From Hydrogenophilales bacterium 16-64-40 (lineage in GTDB: Bacteria > Pseudomonadota > Gammaproteobacteria > Burkholderiales > Thiobacillaceae), in the NCBI GenBank assembly GCA_002256995.1, contig NCGX01000017.1, positions 1-58,358 of the forward strand: a stretch of DNA of 58,358 nt. The letters run 5' to 3'. The notes below the pieces were generated by a model. It saw nothing but the letters and a program-made list of their open reading frames with translations. It ran no database searches and was not told the origin of the DNA. The position numbers were made by a program, and so were the translations under genes. The number at the start of each line of letters is the position of its first letter. Positions within the stretch are counted from its first letter, which is position 1. This document shows positions 7,694-16,456 of this stretch, piece after piece.

Positions 7694-7720
7694 AAAAAAG
7701 GCGGCCTCCGGAGAGGCCGC
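7694..7720 (-). terminator. intrinsic terminator in the nasT leader
   Basis: Stem GCGGCCTC/GAGGCCGC with loop TCCG, then CTTTTTT on the transcribed strand, 27 bases before the nasT start and downstream of its sigma-54 promoter. The arrangement copies the nrtA leader and suggests attenuation, possibly autoregulation by NasT. The leader upstream can form a UGAGCA/UGCUCA stem, but a typical ANTAR hexaloop pair was not seen. Confidence 0.75.
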
Positions 7721-7781
7721 TAAGTCGGAGGAGACTGCCTGAGCAACCTGGCCTTGCGGTTTGGATGCTCACTTTGGGTAT

Positions 7782-7797
7782 AGCAGGGGGCGTGCCA
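7782..7797 (-). promoter_or_regulatory. sigma-54 promoter of nasT
   Basis: TGGCACGCCCCCTGCT on the minus strand, matching TGGCACG-N4-TTGCW with one difference (C for the first T of TTGC). Predicted start about 7771, leaving a ~105-base leader that contains the terminator at 7694-7720. Confidence 0.78.
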
Positions 7798-7997
7798 GCT
7801 TTGGGAGTGGTTAATTATCAAATGCTTATGTGTTTTTGAGGTGGGCGTGGCAGGGGGCGGGGTGTGCTGTGGTGGTGCATGAGGTGGGGAAATGGGATCA
7901 AAACGGGGCGCTGGTGGGGGCGTCGTTGCGAGCGCAGCGGGGGTAGTTGGGGTATTGGCGCGACGCACCTTTGATGGTTGAACCTTCGGATGAGGTT

Positions 7998-8247
7998 GGC
8001 CGTTGGCCGGGGGTAGCCCGGCGGCTAGTCACTTTCTTTTGCTTCGCCAAAAGAAAGTAACCAAAGAAAAGGCGACCCCGCTCATCCCCGAAACCCCGGA
8101 AATCGAGCCTGCCGGACGGGCGGCAAAGAACTCGCCCCGCTTTATCTGTATTTCGAAGGTGAGCGGGGCTCAGACACCTTTGCCGCTGATCCGCCCGGCA
8201 GGCTCAATTTCCGGCGGGACTGAGAGGGGCTGAAAGTCAAAACCAGG
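7998..8247 (+). repeat. left arm of long inverted repeat
   Basis: About 250 bp that recurs, diverged, in reverse orientation at 8996-9290. Shared landmarks in order: GGCCGTTGGCCGGGGGTAGC, GCGGCTAGT, AAAGTAACCAAA, GGCGACC, AAGAACTCGCC, GCCCGGCAG, CTCAATTTCCGGC and GAAAGTCAAAA. It contains an 11-bp perfect hairpin, ACTTTCTTTTG/CAAAAGAAAGT, at 8031-8058. A 76-codon open frame at 8003-8233 across it is most likely not a gene. The remaining gap (7798-7997 and 8248-8308) shows nothing else. Confidence 0.75.
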
Positions 8248-8308
8248 GTGGTGATGACGGATTGGATTGAGTGCTTATGTGACTCGCCGGCGCAATGTTG
8301 GAAGTCAT

Positions 8309-8899
8309 TTAGCGAGTACCCGGATAATCTGCTTCGATCTGGGCGAGAACTTCATCTCCGAGGTGACGCGCACTTGAAAGAATTTCATGTATTTCAGCGA
8401 AGGGCTCTCGGCCGACGGGGGTTGCGTTCAAAAGACCCCCTAGCTTCATGTCCTGTATTCCGGCTTCGATAAACTGGTAGAGCAGAACGACTTTTTGCTG
8501 GAGCCGGGTGTCAAGCTTTCCAAGATTCTGGATATTCGCCTTGTAGATTGGGAAGCGTTCTTCAGCAAATTGAACATGGAAAGAAGCGGATGATATTTCA
8601 CCTCGATCAAATTGCTCAATGATTGCTCGTAGGCTGTCGATATAACCGCGATGTCTCTCGATACGCAGCGTGGCCTGAATCTCCGCGTAGAGCTGCGTGG
8701 AGACAGAGTGCTTCAATTGACGTTCTTGATGCTTGGAAAGCCAATAGCCAGGAAAAAATGTGGCAAGTGAACCCCCAATGGCGCCAAATGCCGCAACCGT
8801 AGCCAGAGCAAACGCATCCCCGGATTCAAATAATGGTTTGGCCTGCTTCAAGAGTTCGATGGCTTGGGGAAGTGCTTGCGGATCAATAGGGTTAGCCAT
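8309..8899 (-). CDS. unknown protein with one membrane segment, inside inverted repeats
   Basis: 196 residues. A short N-terminal region is followed by a hydrophobic segment (ALATVAAFGAIGGSLATFFPGYWL, about 30-53) and then a mostly helical cytoplasmic-type region rich in charged residues (KHQERQLKHSVSTQLYAEIQATLRIERHRG onward). No catalytic motif is visible and I do not recognise the family. Base composition is clearly less GC-rich than the neighbours, and the gene stands alone between long inverted repeats, which suggests acquisition by transfer. Possible roles such as phage defence are speculation. Confidence 0.7.
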   Translation of the reverse strand: MANPIDPQALPQAIELLKQAKPLFESGDAFALATVAAFGAIGGSLATFFPGYWLSKHQERQLKHSVSTQLYAEIQATLRIERHRGYIDSLRAIIEQFDRGEISSASFHVQFAEERFPIYKANIQNLGKLDTRLQQKVVLLYQFIEAGIQDMKLGGLLNATPVGREPFAEIHEILSSARHLGDEVLAQIEADYPGTR

Positions 8900-8995
8900 G
8901 ATTTATGGGGTGAAATAGCCAAGTAAGTCGTTAGTCGAGAATTGCGATTAGAGACATGAAATTCAAATGCTATCTGAACCATTCAATTCCCGCTT

Positions 8996-9290
8996 CCCTG
9001 GTTTTTGACTTTCCGCCCCTTACAGGCCTGCCGGAAATTGAGTCTGCCGGGCGACCCGGCGGCGAAGGTGCTTCAGCCCCGCCCACAAAACAAAAAACAA
9101 CCCAGCAAAGCGAGGCGAGTTCTTCGACGCCCGTCCAGCAGGGCCGATTCTCGGGAATTCCTGGCTGTCGAGGTCGCCTTCTTTTGGTTACTTTCGATGA
9201 AGATGCCTTGGCATGTTCATCCATCAAGGCAGCGCGAGACAAACGAGGGAACCGAGTAACTAGCCACCGGGCTACCCCCGGCCAACGGGC
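8996..9290 (-). repeat. right arm of long inverted repeat
   Basis: Reverse-orientation copy of 7998-8247. The ends (GACTTTCCGCCCC ... GGGCTACCCCCGGCCAACGG) correspond to the ends of the left arm; the hairpin portion has been replaced by about 60 unrelated bases and further small insertions make this copy longer. It fills most of the 409-bp gap between the unknown gene and the hydrolase gene. Confidence 0.73.
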
Positions 9291-9308
9291 CTTAAGTACC
9301 GTGACACT

Positions 9309-10103
9309 TTAACGACATCTCATCCCCGGCGTCAGCTTCATCCACTCCACCAGCCAAGCCTTCGCCCGCTCACGCGCATGCCGCTTGGCGATCTGCTCCT
9401 CCGGCGTCTGGTCGGGACGGAAATCGAACGCGCGTCGCGCCATCGGATATTCCTGCCATTCCACCGGCACGCCGCGTTCCCACAGCGCATAGAACGCACG
9501 GCCGCCGTTCATGCGACGCAGTTCGTAGTCCTGGTCCCCGATCAGGAACAGGGTGGGGGTGTTGAGTTGCGCCACTTCGGGTGCGACGCTGAACAGTTGC
9601 TCGGGTTCGGGCGCGTTGGGGTTCTGCATGTGGCCGTAGTAACTGACGATGGCGGCGATGTCCGGACCGCGCTTGGCGGCCAGCCGGATCGCGTAGTAGG
9701 GCCCGCGCGACAGGCCGACGATGCCGACCGGCTGCTTGCAGGCATTCGGCAGCGACTTCAGGTAATCCAGCCCGGCTTCGACGTCGAGCTCGGTTTCGGG
9801 ATTGTGCGCCGACGGCCAGCGCTCGATGAAGCGGCCGCTCTGCCAGTCGGGGGCGACGACGAGAAAGCCCTGTTCGGCGAGTTCACGCACGTGGGCGCGT
9901 TCGTCGCCTTCGTAGCCGCGTTTGGCGTGGATGAACAGGACCGGCGGGAACGGGCCTTTGCCTGCCGGCGTGGCGATCTCGACCGGCACCTCGGAGCCAT
10001 CTGCGGCCTTGATCGTCGTCTTGCGCAATTCGACGGCGCTGGCGACGGCCGAGGCGCCCAGCGCCGATGCTAAGATGGCGGCCGCGATGACACGTTTTTT
10101 CAT
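9309..10103 (-). CDS. exported dienelactone hydrolase family protein
   Basis: 264 residues from the ATG at 10103 (AGGAAG upstream); the longer frame from 10214 adds non-coding-looking residues. An N-terminal Sec signal (MKKRVIAAAILASALGASAVASA) precedes an alpha/beta-hydrolase domain: PPVLFIHAKRGYEGDERAHVRELAEQGF, nucleophile elbow GLSRGP (serine where classical dienelactone hydrolase has cysteine), an acid at FLIGDQDYELR. A catalytic histidine near the C-terminus is not certain (KRHARERAKAWL). Substrate unknown. It is transcribed divergently from tonB. Confidence 0.8.
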   Translation of the reverse strand: MKKRVIAAAILASALGASAVASAVELRKTTIKAADGSEVPVEIATPAGKGPFPPVLFIHAKRGYEGDERAHVRELAEQGFLVVAPDWQSGRFIERWPSAHNPETELDVEAGLDYLKSLPNACKQPVGIVGLSRGPYYAIRLAAKRGPDIAAIVSYYGHMQNPNAPEPEQLFSVAPEVAQLNTPTLFLIGDQDYELRRMNGGRAFYALWERGVPVEWQEYPMARRAFDFRPDQTPEEQIAKRHARERAKAWLVEWMKLTPGMRCR

Positions 10104-10177
10104 GGTTTCTTCCTGTGGTCTTCCTGGCGAGTATTCTAGGCCAGCGACCTGATTTCCAGCACAGTCCAAACGTTTCA

Positions 10178-10927
10178 GTGAACGCTTCCATCGAAGAACC
10201 GGTGATTCCCCCACGCCTGCAACGCCCGCTGGCAGCGGTGTGGATTTCGCTGGGCTTGCATGCGGCGCTGATTGCGCTGGTGCAGGTGGCGCCGCCGGCG
10301 TCGCTCAGTCTGGGCGAGCCGGTGATCGAGGCGCGGCTGGTGTCGACGCATGCCGCGCCGCCCGCTGTGGACGTGCCGCCACTCGCGCCCGAAGTGGAAA
10401 TGCCGGATGACACGCCGCTGCCGCTGCTTGCACCGAGCGAGACGGCAGAGGCGTTGCCGGTGGCCGAGCCGGTTGCTCCGCCGCCCGCCGAGTCTGCGCC
10501 GACTGCCACCGAAGCGCAGCCCGCAGCGCCCGCACCGGCTGCGCCTCAGCCTGAAACTGCATCAGCCCCTCCGGCAGCACCCGCCTCGGCGTCGGGCGTG
10601 ACGATCACCAGTTCGGTCGACCTCACCTATTACAGCGCGCGCGAGGTCGATGTGCATCCGCGTGCCTTGCGCGAAATCGTGCCGGACTATCCTTATGATG
10701 CCGATCGCCAGCGGCTGTCCGGCAGTGTGCGGTTGCAGCTGAAGCTGGAAGCCGATGGTCGCATCGGCGCCATCGAAATCGTATCCGCCACCCCACCCGG
10801 CGTATTCGACGAATCGGCGATCCAGGCGTTTCGCGATGCGCGCTTTGCCCCGGCGCAAAAGAACGGCCGCCCGGTGCGCGCGCTGGTGCTGATCGAGGTG
10901 GTGTACGACTGGGAAGGGCGGCAGTGA
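10178..10927 (+). CDS. tonB: energy transducer TonB
   Basis: Couples the proton-motive force to outer-membrane receptors. The GTG at 10178 gives 249 residues; an ATG at 10115 is in frame but overlaps the divergent promoter region. A single N-terminal membrane anchor (VWISLGLHAALIALVQVA) is followed by a Pro/Ala/Glu-rich spacer (about 50-150) and a TonB C-terminal domain (LREIVPDYPYDADRQRLSGSVRLQLKLEADGRIGAIEIV ... RFAPAQKNGRPVRALVLIEVVYDW). No exbB/exbD or receptor gene is adjacent. Confidence 0.85.
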   Translation: MNASIEEPVIPPRLQRPLAAVWISLGLHAALIALVQVAPPASLSLGEPVIEARLVSTHAAPPAVDVPPLAPEVEMPDDTPLPLLAPSETAEALPVAEPVAPPPAESAPTATEAQPAAPAPAAPQPETASAPPAAPASASGVTITSSVDLTYYSAREVDVHPRALREIVPDYPYDADRQRLSGSVRLQLKLEADGRIGAIEIVSATPPGVFDESAIQAFRDARFAPAQKNGRPVRALVLIEVVYDWEGRQ

Positions 10928-11101
10928 TCGGGGTCGATCGTCGAACGGCTCGCGGTGTTGTGGGCGGGTCGGCCTCGGCCCGATGCCGTGGTTGTTGCAA
11001 CGGCAGAAATCCGGGGCGAGGGCGCCCCCCCACAGGTGATGTGCCTGGTCCTTGTGCCCCCCCGGGGGCGACGTTAAAGGCTCAAGTGGCTTTGCCGGCG
11101 T

Positions 11102-13477
11102 TCATTCGTCGCGTCGGGTCGGCCGCCAGCGCTTGAGCGTAAGCGCGTTGGTCACCACGCTGACGCTGGAGAATGCCATCGCCGCGCCGGCGATCACCGG
11201 GCTCAGGAAGCCGAATGCCGCGAGCGGAATCCCGACCACGTTGTAGATGAAAGCCCAGAACAGGTTCTGCCGGATCTTGGCGTAGGTGCGTTTGGAAATA
11301 TCGATGGCGTCGGCCACCAGCGCCGGGTCGCCGCGCATCAGGGTGATGCCGGCGGTGTGCATGGCGACGTCGCTGCCGCTGCTCATGGCGATGCCGACGT
11401 CGGCGGCGGCCAGCGCAGGTGCGTCGTTGATGCCGTCGCCGACCATCGCCACTGTCTGGCCGTCGGTCTTGAGTTGCCTCACCTGTGCGGCCTTGTCCGC
11501 CGGCAGTACTTCGGCCAGTACGCGGTCGATGCCGAGCGCCGTGGCCGCCGCCTGCGCGGCGCCGCGATTGTCGCCGGTGAGCATGACGGTGGCGATGCCC
11601 CGCGCCTTGAGATTCGCCACCCCGGCGGCCGCGGTGGATTTGACCGCATCGCCGAATGCCAGCAGACCCAGCGCGCGGCGGTCGCCGACGCGCGCCAGCC
11701 ACGACACGCTGCGGCCAGCGGCTTCCTGTTCCGCTGCGACGGCATCGAGTGCAGTGGTGTTGACGGCGTTGTCCTGCATCAGCCGGCGATTGCCCAGCCA
11801 ATACCCTTCACCTGCGGCCTCGCCGGAAATGCCGCGCCCCGGCAGCGCCTGCTGCCCCCGCGCGGGCAGCGGCGTGACGGCAGCGGTCACCGCCTCGGCC
11901 AGCACCGCGCGTGCCAGCGGGTGCTCGCTGCCGGCCTGCAGGCCGGCGGCAATCGCCAGGATTTCATTCCGGTCATGGCCGTCCGCCGCCACGCAGGCGG
12001 CCACATGCGGCGTGCCGTCGGTCAAGGTGCCGGTCTTGTCGAACACCACCGTGCTGATCTTGTGCGCCAGTTCCAGCGCTTCGGCGTCCTTGATCAGGAT
12101 GCCGTGACGCGCGGCGACGCCGGTGCCGGCCATGATCGCAGTCGGCGTGGCGAGCCCGAGCGCGCAAGGGCACGCGATCACCAGCACCGCCACCGCGTTG
12201 AGGATGGCGACTTCGGCGCTGCCGCCGAGCGCCCACCAGGCGATGAAGGTCACCAGCGCAATCACCATCACCACCGGCACAAACACCGCGCTCACCTTGT
12301 CCACCAGCCGCTGGATCGGCGCCTTGGCGGCCTGCGCGTTTTCCACCAGGCGGATGATGCGCGCCAGCGTGGACTCGGCGCCCACCGCCGTGGTGCGCGC
12401 GACCAGCATGCCGTGCGCGTTGATGGCGCCGCCGGTCACCGTGTCGCCCGGCTGCTTGTCGACCGGCAGCGATTCGCCGGTGAGCAGGGATTCGTCGATC
12501 TGGCTCGCGCCTTCCTCGATCACGCCGTCCACCGGCACCCGTTCGCCGGGTCGGATCACCACCCGGTCGCCCACCCGGATCGCATCGATCGGCAGGTCGC
12601 GGTCGACGCCGTCGAGCCGCACCCGCGCAGTGAGCGGGCGCAGCGCCTGCAGGGCGCGGATCGCTTCGGTGGTCTGGCGCTTGGCGCGCGCTTCCAGCCA
12701 TTTGCCGAGCAGTACCAAACTGATCACCACCGCCGACGCCTCGAAATACAGGTGCATGGCGTCGGGACGGGTCAGCAGCAGGTACACGGAGAGTCCATAC
12801 GCCGCGCTGGTGCCCACCGCCACCAGCAGATCCATGTTGCCGCTGCCGGCGCGCAGTGCCTTCCAGCCGGCACGATAGAAGCGCGCGCCCAGCCAGAACT
12901 GCACCGGCGTCGCGAGCAGCCATTGCAACCAGCCCGGCAGCATCCAGTGCGCGCCGAGCAGATTGCCTAACATGGGAATGGCCAGCGGCAGCGACAGCGT
13001 GATGGCCAGCGCCACCGGCCACCAGTCGGGCAGCGCGCGCACCGGCGCAACAGGCGCTTCGCCCGTGGCTTGCGGCAGCTGCGCGCCGTAGCCGGCGCGT
13101 TCCACCGCAGCGATCAGCGTGGCGGCCGAAGTGCCCTGCGTCACCTTGACCGTGGCCTGTTCGGTCGCCAGGTTGACGCTGGCGCCGAGCACGCCCGGCA
13201 CCTTGTCGAGTGCCTTTTCCACCCGCGCCGAACAGCTGGCGCAGGTCATGCCGGTGATGTCGAAGGTGAAGGATTCGGTCGGCACGCTGAAGCCGGCTTT
13301 CTCGATGGCGCACTGAACCGACGCGGCATCGGTCTCGCCGGAAATCGTCGCGGTCTCGGTCGCCAGGTTCACCGTGGCGTCGGTGACGCCCGGCAGTTGC
13401 CTGAGCGACTTTTCCACCCGCGCCGAACAGCTGGCGCAGGTCATGCCCTGGATGCCTACGGATAGAGGGGGGTTCAT
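11102..13477 (-). CDS. copA: copper-translocating P1B-type ATPase CopA
   Basis: Exports Cu(I) from the cytoplasm. 791 residues from the ATG at 13477 (AGGAG upstream). Two N-terminal heavy-metal-associated domains, each with GMTCASC (about residues 10 and 78); eight predicted membrane helices; the transport motif [11 protein letters not shown]; phosphorylation site [14 protein letters not shown] in the nucleotide domain; and VGDGINDAP. The CPC motif together with the two CxxC domains indicates copper or silver. A CueR-type promoter precedes it, so it should be copper-inducible. It stands alone; no chaperone gene is adjacent. Confidence 0.94.
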   Translation of the reverse strand: MNPPLSVGIQGMTCASCSARVEKSLRQLPGVTDATVNLATETATISGETDAASVQCAIEKAGFSVPTESFTFDITGMTCASCSARVEKALDKVPGVLGASVNLATEQATVKVTQGTSAATLIAAVERAGYGAQLPQATGEAPVAPVRALPDWWPVALAITLSLPLAIPMLGNLLGAHWMLPGWLQWLLATPVQFWLGARFYRAGWKALRAGSGNMDLLVAVGTSAAYGLSVYLLLTRPDAMHLYFEASAVVISLVLLGKWLEARAKRQTTEAIRALQALRPLTARVRLDGVDRDLPIDAIRVGDRVVIRPGERVPVDGVIEEGASQIDESLLTGESLPVDKQPGDTVTGGAINAHGMLVARTTAVGAESTLARIIRLVENAQAAKAPIQRLVDKVSAVFVPVVMVIALVTFIAWWALGGSAEVAILNAVAVLVIACPCALGLATPTAIMAGTGVAARHGILIKDAEALELAHKISTVVFDKTGTLTDGTPHVAACVAADGHDRNEILAIAAGLQAGSEHPLARAVLAEAVTAAVTPLPARGQQALPGRGISGEAAGEGYWLGNRRLMQDNAVNTTALDAVAAEQEAAGRSVSWLARVGDRRALGLLAFGDAVKSTAAAGVANLKARGIATVMLTGDNRGAAQAAATALGIDRVLAEVLPADKAAQVRQLKTDGQTVAMVGDGINDAPALAAADVGIAMSSGSDVAMHTAGITLMRGDPALVADAIDISKRTYAKIRQNLFWAFIYNVVGIPLAAFGFLSPVIAGAAMAFSSVSVVTNALTLKRWRPTRRDE

Positions 13478-13508
13478 GTCGGGACTCCTGATCGGTGCGG
13501 GTGAGTGT

Positions 13509-13539
13509 ACCATAAGCCTTGCCATCGTAGCAAGGTCAA
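13509..13539 (-). promoter_or_regulatory. CueR/MerR-type promoter of copA
   Basis: On the minus strand -35 TTGACC and -10 TATGGT are separated by 19 bp, the overlong spacer typical of MerR-family promoters. The spacer carries the dyad CCTTGC-N7-GCAAGG (13517-13535), matching CueR operators. The regulator gene itself is not in the window. Confidence 0.85.
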
Positions 13540-13556
13540 GCGCCATCGTGTGAAAG

Positions 13557-14291
13557 TCAGATCAGCGGGCGGGCGCGCAGCGGCAGCGCGTAGTAGTCGG
13601 CCAGGCGCGCCATCGCGGCAGGGTTGACAAGTTTCAGCCGGCCCTCGTTCAGGGTATAGAGTCCGGCCGCCTGCAAACGTTTCAGCGTCTTGTTGGTATG
13701 CACGAGCGAAAGGCCGAGCGCATCGGCAATGTGCTGCTGGGTCAGCGGCAAGCGCAGGCCGTCCGGGCCGACCAGGCCGACACGCTCGGCACGCTTGTAC
13801 AGATGGATCAACAGCATCGCGATGCGTTCGGCAGCCGAACGCCTGCCCACTGACAGCAGGTTCTCGTCGACGATCAGCTCCTCGTTGGCGCTCAGCCAGG
13901 TGATGTCGAACCCCAGGGCGGGATGGGTGCGGTACAGATCCCATAAACGTTCGGACGGAAACACACATAGCGTGGCCTCGGTCAGCGCTTCGACCCCATG
14001 GGGATGGGACTGTCCGAGTTGATGCTGCAGGCCGACGAAGTCGCCGGGCAGGAGAAAATTGAAAATCTGGCGCCGTCCGTCGCTCAGCGAGCGGTAGCGG
14101 AACGCCCAGCCTGACAGCAAGGTGTAGAGCTCCTTGCGGTCATCGCCCTCGCGCAAGATGGCGCCGCCGGCATTGACCTTGATCTGGCGCTTCTTCATCT
14201 GCTGAATAAAGTCGATTTCCGCTTCGGTATTGGCGGAAAACGCGCCGGTGTCGCGTAACGGGCAGCGCTTGCAGGGCGTTTGCGAGGTCAT
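13557..14291 (-). CDS. Crp/Fnr family transcriptional regulator
   Basis: 244 residues: N-terminal cysteine pair ([12 protein letters not shown]), cyclic-nucleotide-binding-type beta roll (about 30-140: [31 protein letters not shown]), dimer helix, and a C-terminal winged helix with [27 protein letters not shown] as recognition region. The recognition helix ([12 protein letters not shown]) differs from classical FNR (ETVSR), placing it with divergent Crp/Fnr proteins. Only two N-terminal cysteines are close together, so an FNR-like Fe-S cluster is doubtful. The targets are unknown; copA lies 79 bp downstream but has its own promoter. Confidence 0.85.
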   Translation of the reverse strand: MTSQTPCKRCPLRDTGAFSANTEAEIDFIQQMKKRQIKVNAGGAILREGDDRKELYTLLSGWAFRYRSLSDGRRQIFNFLLPGDFVGLQHQLGQSHPHGVEALTEATLCVFPSERLWDLYRTHPALGFDITWLSANEELIVDENLLSVGRRSAAERIAMLLIHLYKRAERVGLVGPDGLRLPLTQQHIADALGLSLVHTNKTLKRLQAAGLYTLNEGRLKLVNPAAMARLADYYALPLRARPLI

Positions 14292-14421
14292 GGCGGATCG
14301 AAACGGATCATCTCATGTAATGGCAGGGCGGCGAAAACGCACCGCAGCAACTATGTCTTATTACATTGCGGTCATTCTAGCAAGCGACTATGTTGGCGAG
14401 CCTTCCTTCTGAAAGACGCCG

Positions 14422-14832
14422 GTGACGGAACGCTGCCAATTACTCTACATGAGCCGTCTCGCCGCGGATTCCTCGCCGGCCTGCGTTGCCGAAATTGTTC
14501 GTGCTGCGCGCCAGCGAAACAAGGCATGGTGGATCAGCAGCCTGCTCGTGTTCGACGGCTGGCGTTTCTGCCAATACCTGGAAGGCGACGCCGTGCCAGT
14601 GTGCGCCTTGGCCGATCGCATCCGCGTGGATCCCCGGCATACCGATTTCAGACAGTTGCATCAGGGGGTATTCACCGGTCCGCCCCTGCTTGGCGGGCGG
14701 AGCCTCGTCTACGCCCTGAGCTATGACGACAGCCTGGATAGCGTCGAAGAGGCCCGCGGCCCGCAGGCTGTTGTCTTGCTCACCGGCCTGCTGCCGGCGC
14801 TCGACCAGGAACCCGAGTTCTACGGCATGTAA
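14422..14832 (+). CDS. BLUF-domain blue-light photoreceptor
   Basis: 136 residues, a stand-alone BLUF domain binding FAD. The start is a GTG at 14422. Key residues are present: the tyrosine in CQLLYMSR, the asparagine in ARQRNKAWWISSLLVF, the glutamine in FCQYLEGD, and the DPRH motif in RIRVDPRHTDF. No effector domain is attached, so it must act through a partner. It begins a plus-strand run of stress genes, which suggests light- or oxidative-stress-linked regulation; that is inference. Confidence 0.88.
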   Translation: MTERCQLLYMSRLAADSSPACVAEIVRAARQRNKAWWISSLLVFDGWRFCQYLEGDAVPVCALADRIRVDPRHTDFRQLHQGVFTGPPLLGGRSLVYALSYDDSLDSVEEARGPQAVVLLTGLLPALDQEPEFYGM

Positions 14833-15034
14833 GCCCGGTGCATCGCTTTTTAGGACCATTCCTACGCGGGACTACAACCGCCTCCGACTGTAGCGTCCCT
14901 GCCGCTCGCCCACAATGCTTCTCACAGGCCCGGTCGTCGACCGGTTGGCCACCCGCCCCGCGTGGTGGGTGCCGTGCCTGCTGCGCAAGGCATCCGCCTC
15001 GCGTGCATTGTAGACAGACAGAGGAGATAGCCAG

Positions 15035-15349
15035 ATGAAATCCAGTACCTCAAAATCCAAGGTCCAAGGCGAGGGCGATTATGCCTCGGCCAAGAAATAC
15101 AACGAGCATGCCCGCGCTTTTGCCCAATCCGGCAAGGTCGAGCAGGCAGCCAGGGAGGCTGCCCCGCGTAATGCGCAGGAGAAGGACGACATGCGCCAGG
15201 CGGAGGCAGCAGGACGCGCACGCGCCAAAGGCTCGGCCAACGCCGGGCAGGACAAGGGCCCGGCCGGTCGTCCGAAGCCGGACAAGCAGGCGCCAGGCCA
15301 GCATCCGCAGGGGCGGGACCCGATCCCGGAAAAGCTTCCAGGCCGTTGA
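15035..15349 (+). CDS. small hydrophilic protein, unknown
   Basis: 104 residues, extremely hydrophilic and low in complexity (Lys, Ala, Gly, Gln, Pro), with no hydrophobic segment: MKSSTSKSKVQGEGDY at the start, KPDKQAPGQHPQGRDPIPEKLPGR at the end. GAGGAGAT precedes the ATG. The composition resembles hydrophilin-like stress proteins. The surrounding genes (BLUF, PRC-barrel, catalase) support a stress role, but no family is recognised. The ~200 bp before it show no gene. Confidence 0.65.
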   Translation: MKSSTSKSKVQGEGDYASAKKYNEHARAFAQSGKVEQAAREAAPRNAQEKDDMRQAEAAGRARAKGSANAGQDKGPAGRPKPDKQAPGQHPQGRDPIPEKLPGR

Positions 15350-15412
15350 CGCACATAAATGTCCTGCCTCCGTTTTTTTACGCACTTCACTTAATTGAAT
15401 CAGGAGAATGCC

Positions 15413-15793
15413 ATGACCAACCTTTCCTCAACCCCCAGCCTTTCCTCAAGCCACATCCTGTCTTCCAGCACGATCTCCGGCGACAAAGTCGTCAACCGCC
15501 AGGGGGATGACCTGGGCGATATCAAGGATCTGATGATCGACGTCGACAGTGGCCGCGTCGCGTATGCGGTGCTGGAATTTGGCGGTTTCCTCGGTATGGG
15601 AAGCAAGCTGTTCGCCGTCCCGCTTTCGGCCATGGAGCTCGACTCGGAGAACCATCGCTTTATCTTCGACAAGGACAAGGAAGCCCTCGAAACCGCGCCC
15701 GGCTTCGACAAGGACCACTGGCCGGACTTTTCCGACCGCGAGTGGGGCAGCAGCGTGCATTCCCACTACGGCGTCCGCCCTTATTGGGAATGA
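15413..15793 (+). CDS. PRC-barrel domain protein
   Basis: 126 residues from the ATG at 15413 (CAGGAG upstream). The PRC-barrel covers about residues 20-90: GDKVVNRQGDDLGDIKDLMIDVDSGRVAYAVLEFGGFLGMGSKLFAVPLSAM. Stand-alone PRC-barrels of this type accompany general stress genes in proteobacteria; the biochemical role is unknown. It is followed by a strong intrinsic terminator. Confidence 0.85.
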   Translation: MTNLSSTPSLSSSHILSSSTISGDKVVNRQGDDLGDIKDLMIDVDSGRVAYAVLEFGGFLGMGSKLFAVPLSAMELDSENHRFIFDKDKEALETAPGFDKDHWPDFSDREWGSSVHSHYGVRPYWE

Positions 15794-15799
15794 GCCTGG

Positions 15800-15828
15800 C
15801 CTGTCCCCGGTTCGGGGCAGGTTTTTTT
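15800..15828 (+). terminator. intrinsic terminator after PRC-barrel gene
   Basis: CCTG-T-CCCC pairs with GGGG-CAGG around loop GGTTC, followed by seven T residues. It ends just upstream of the next start codon at 15853. Confidence 0.82.
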
Positions 15829-15852
15829 GCCGTCATAACCCCGGAGCCGACG

Positions 15853-16128
15853 ATGCAATCTACCTTCATCAGCATGGCGGTGGTCGCCCTTTTAGGCATC
15901 GCACCGCTATCTGCCCAGGCAGCCAAGCCCTGCGAGACCCTGAGCGAGGGTGCGGCAGCCCTCGGCGAGCGACAGAGCGCGAGACCGGAAGCGCAGCAGA
16001 CTTATGCCGAAACGAACAAGCTGCGCTACGCGGCTTACTACGAGGACGCCAAGGAACGCTGCACGGTATACGACGGCCAGGCCCGGAATATCTGCATCGG
16101 CGAGGCCCGGATGAAGTACGTCCAATAG
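15853..16128 (+). CDS. small exported protein, unknown
   Basis: 91 residues. A Sec signal peptide (MQSTFISMAVVALLGIAPLSAQA) precedes a ~68-residue mature part with three cysteines (KPCETL, ERCTVY, NICIGEARMKYVQ) and many charged residues. The pattern resembles small periplasmic proteins of unknown function often found near stress genes. GGAG lies about 6 bases before the ATG. The longer in-frame start at 15742 overlaps the PRC gene and is unlikely. Confidence 0.68.
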   Translation: MQSTFISMAVVALLGIAPLSAQAAKPCETLSEGAAALGERQSARPEAQQTYAETNKLRYAAYYEDAKERCTVYDGQARNICIGEARMKYVQ

Positions 16129-16174
16129 GCGGTGCTGTGCACCTGTCGTCAAATTCGTCTTACAGGAGCATTAC

Positions 16175-16402
16175 ATGGGCAACACATCAAACTGGGGGCT
16201 GTGTATCAAGTGCAAGTGGTGGCAGGTCGAGCCGGACGCGGCCCTGTCCAGCACCACCCACGGGCTGTGCATCGAGCAAAGCCTGCAGCCTTATCTGCTG
16301 CGCGTTTCCGGCGGCAGCGGCTGCGGTCTGTTTGTCGAGGGTGAACCCGCTCGGGCGGCCGGCTCCGGCGCAACGCCGCCCGCCGCCAAGCCAATGCGCT
16401 GA
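16175..16402 (+). CDS. small cysteine-containing protein, unknown
   Basis: 75 residues with four cysteines: WGLCIKCKWW (CxxC), GLCIEQ and SGCGLF. The arrangement could bind zinc or an iron centre. AGGAG seven bases before the ATG supports it being a gene. No known family recognised. The C-terminal 20 residues are Ala/Pro-rich. Confidence 0.6.
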   Translation: MGNTSNWGLCIKCKWWQVEPDAALSSTTHGLCIEQSLQPYLLRVSGGSGCGLFVEGEPARAAGSGATPPAAKPMR

Positions 16403-16456
16403 CAGAAGACGCTGACAGAGGCTGTGTCGGCTCCAATCGTCACGAGGGTAGAAACC

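Noticed and set aside
8003-8233. 76-residue protein in the left inverted repeat
   Set aside because: The frame crosses a perfect hairpin and a dispersed repeat, and the diverged copy does not keep the frame.
9883-10509. 208-codon minus-strand frame before the hydrolase gene
   Set aside because: It crosses the divergent tonB gene and its Ser/Gly/Ala-rich sequence is tonB read backwards.
11357-12970. 537-codon frame opposite copA
   Set aside because: Antisense of a well-supported P-type ATPase; composition typical of a shadow frame.
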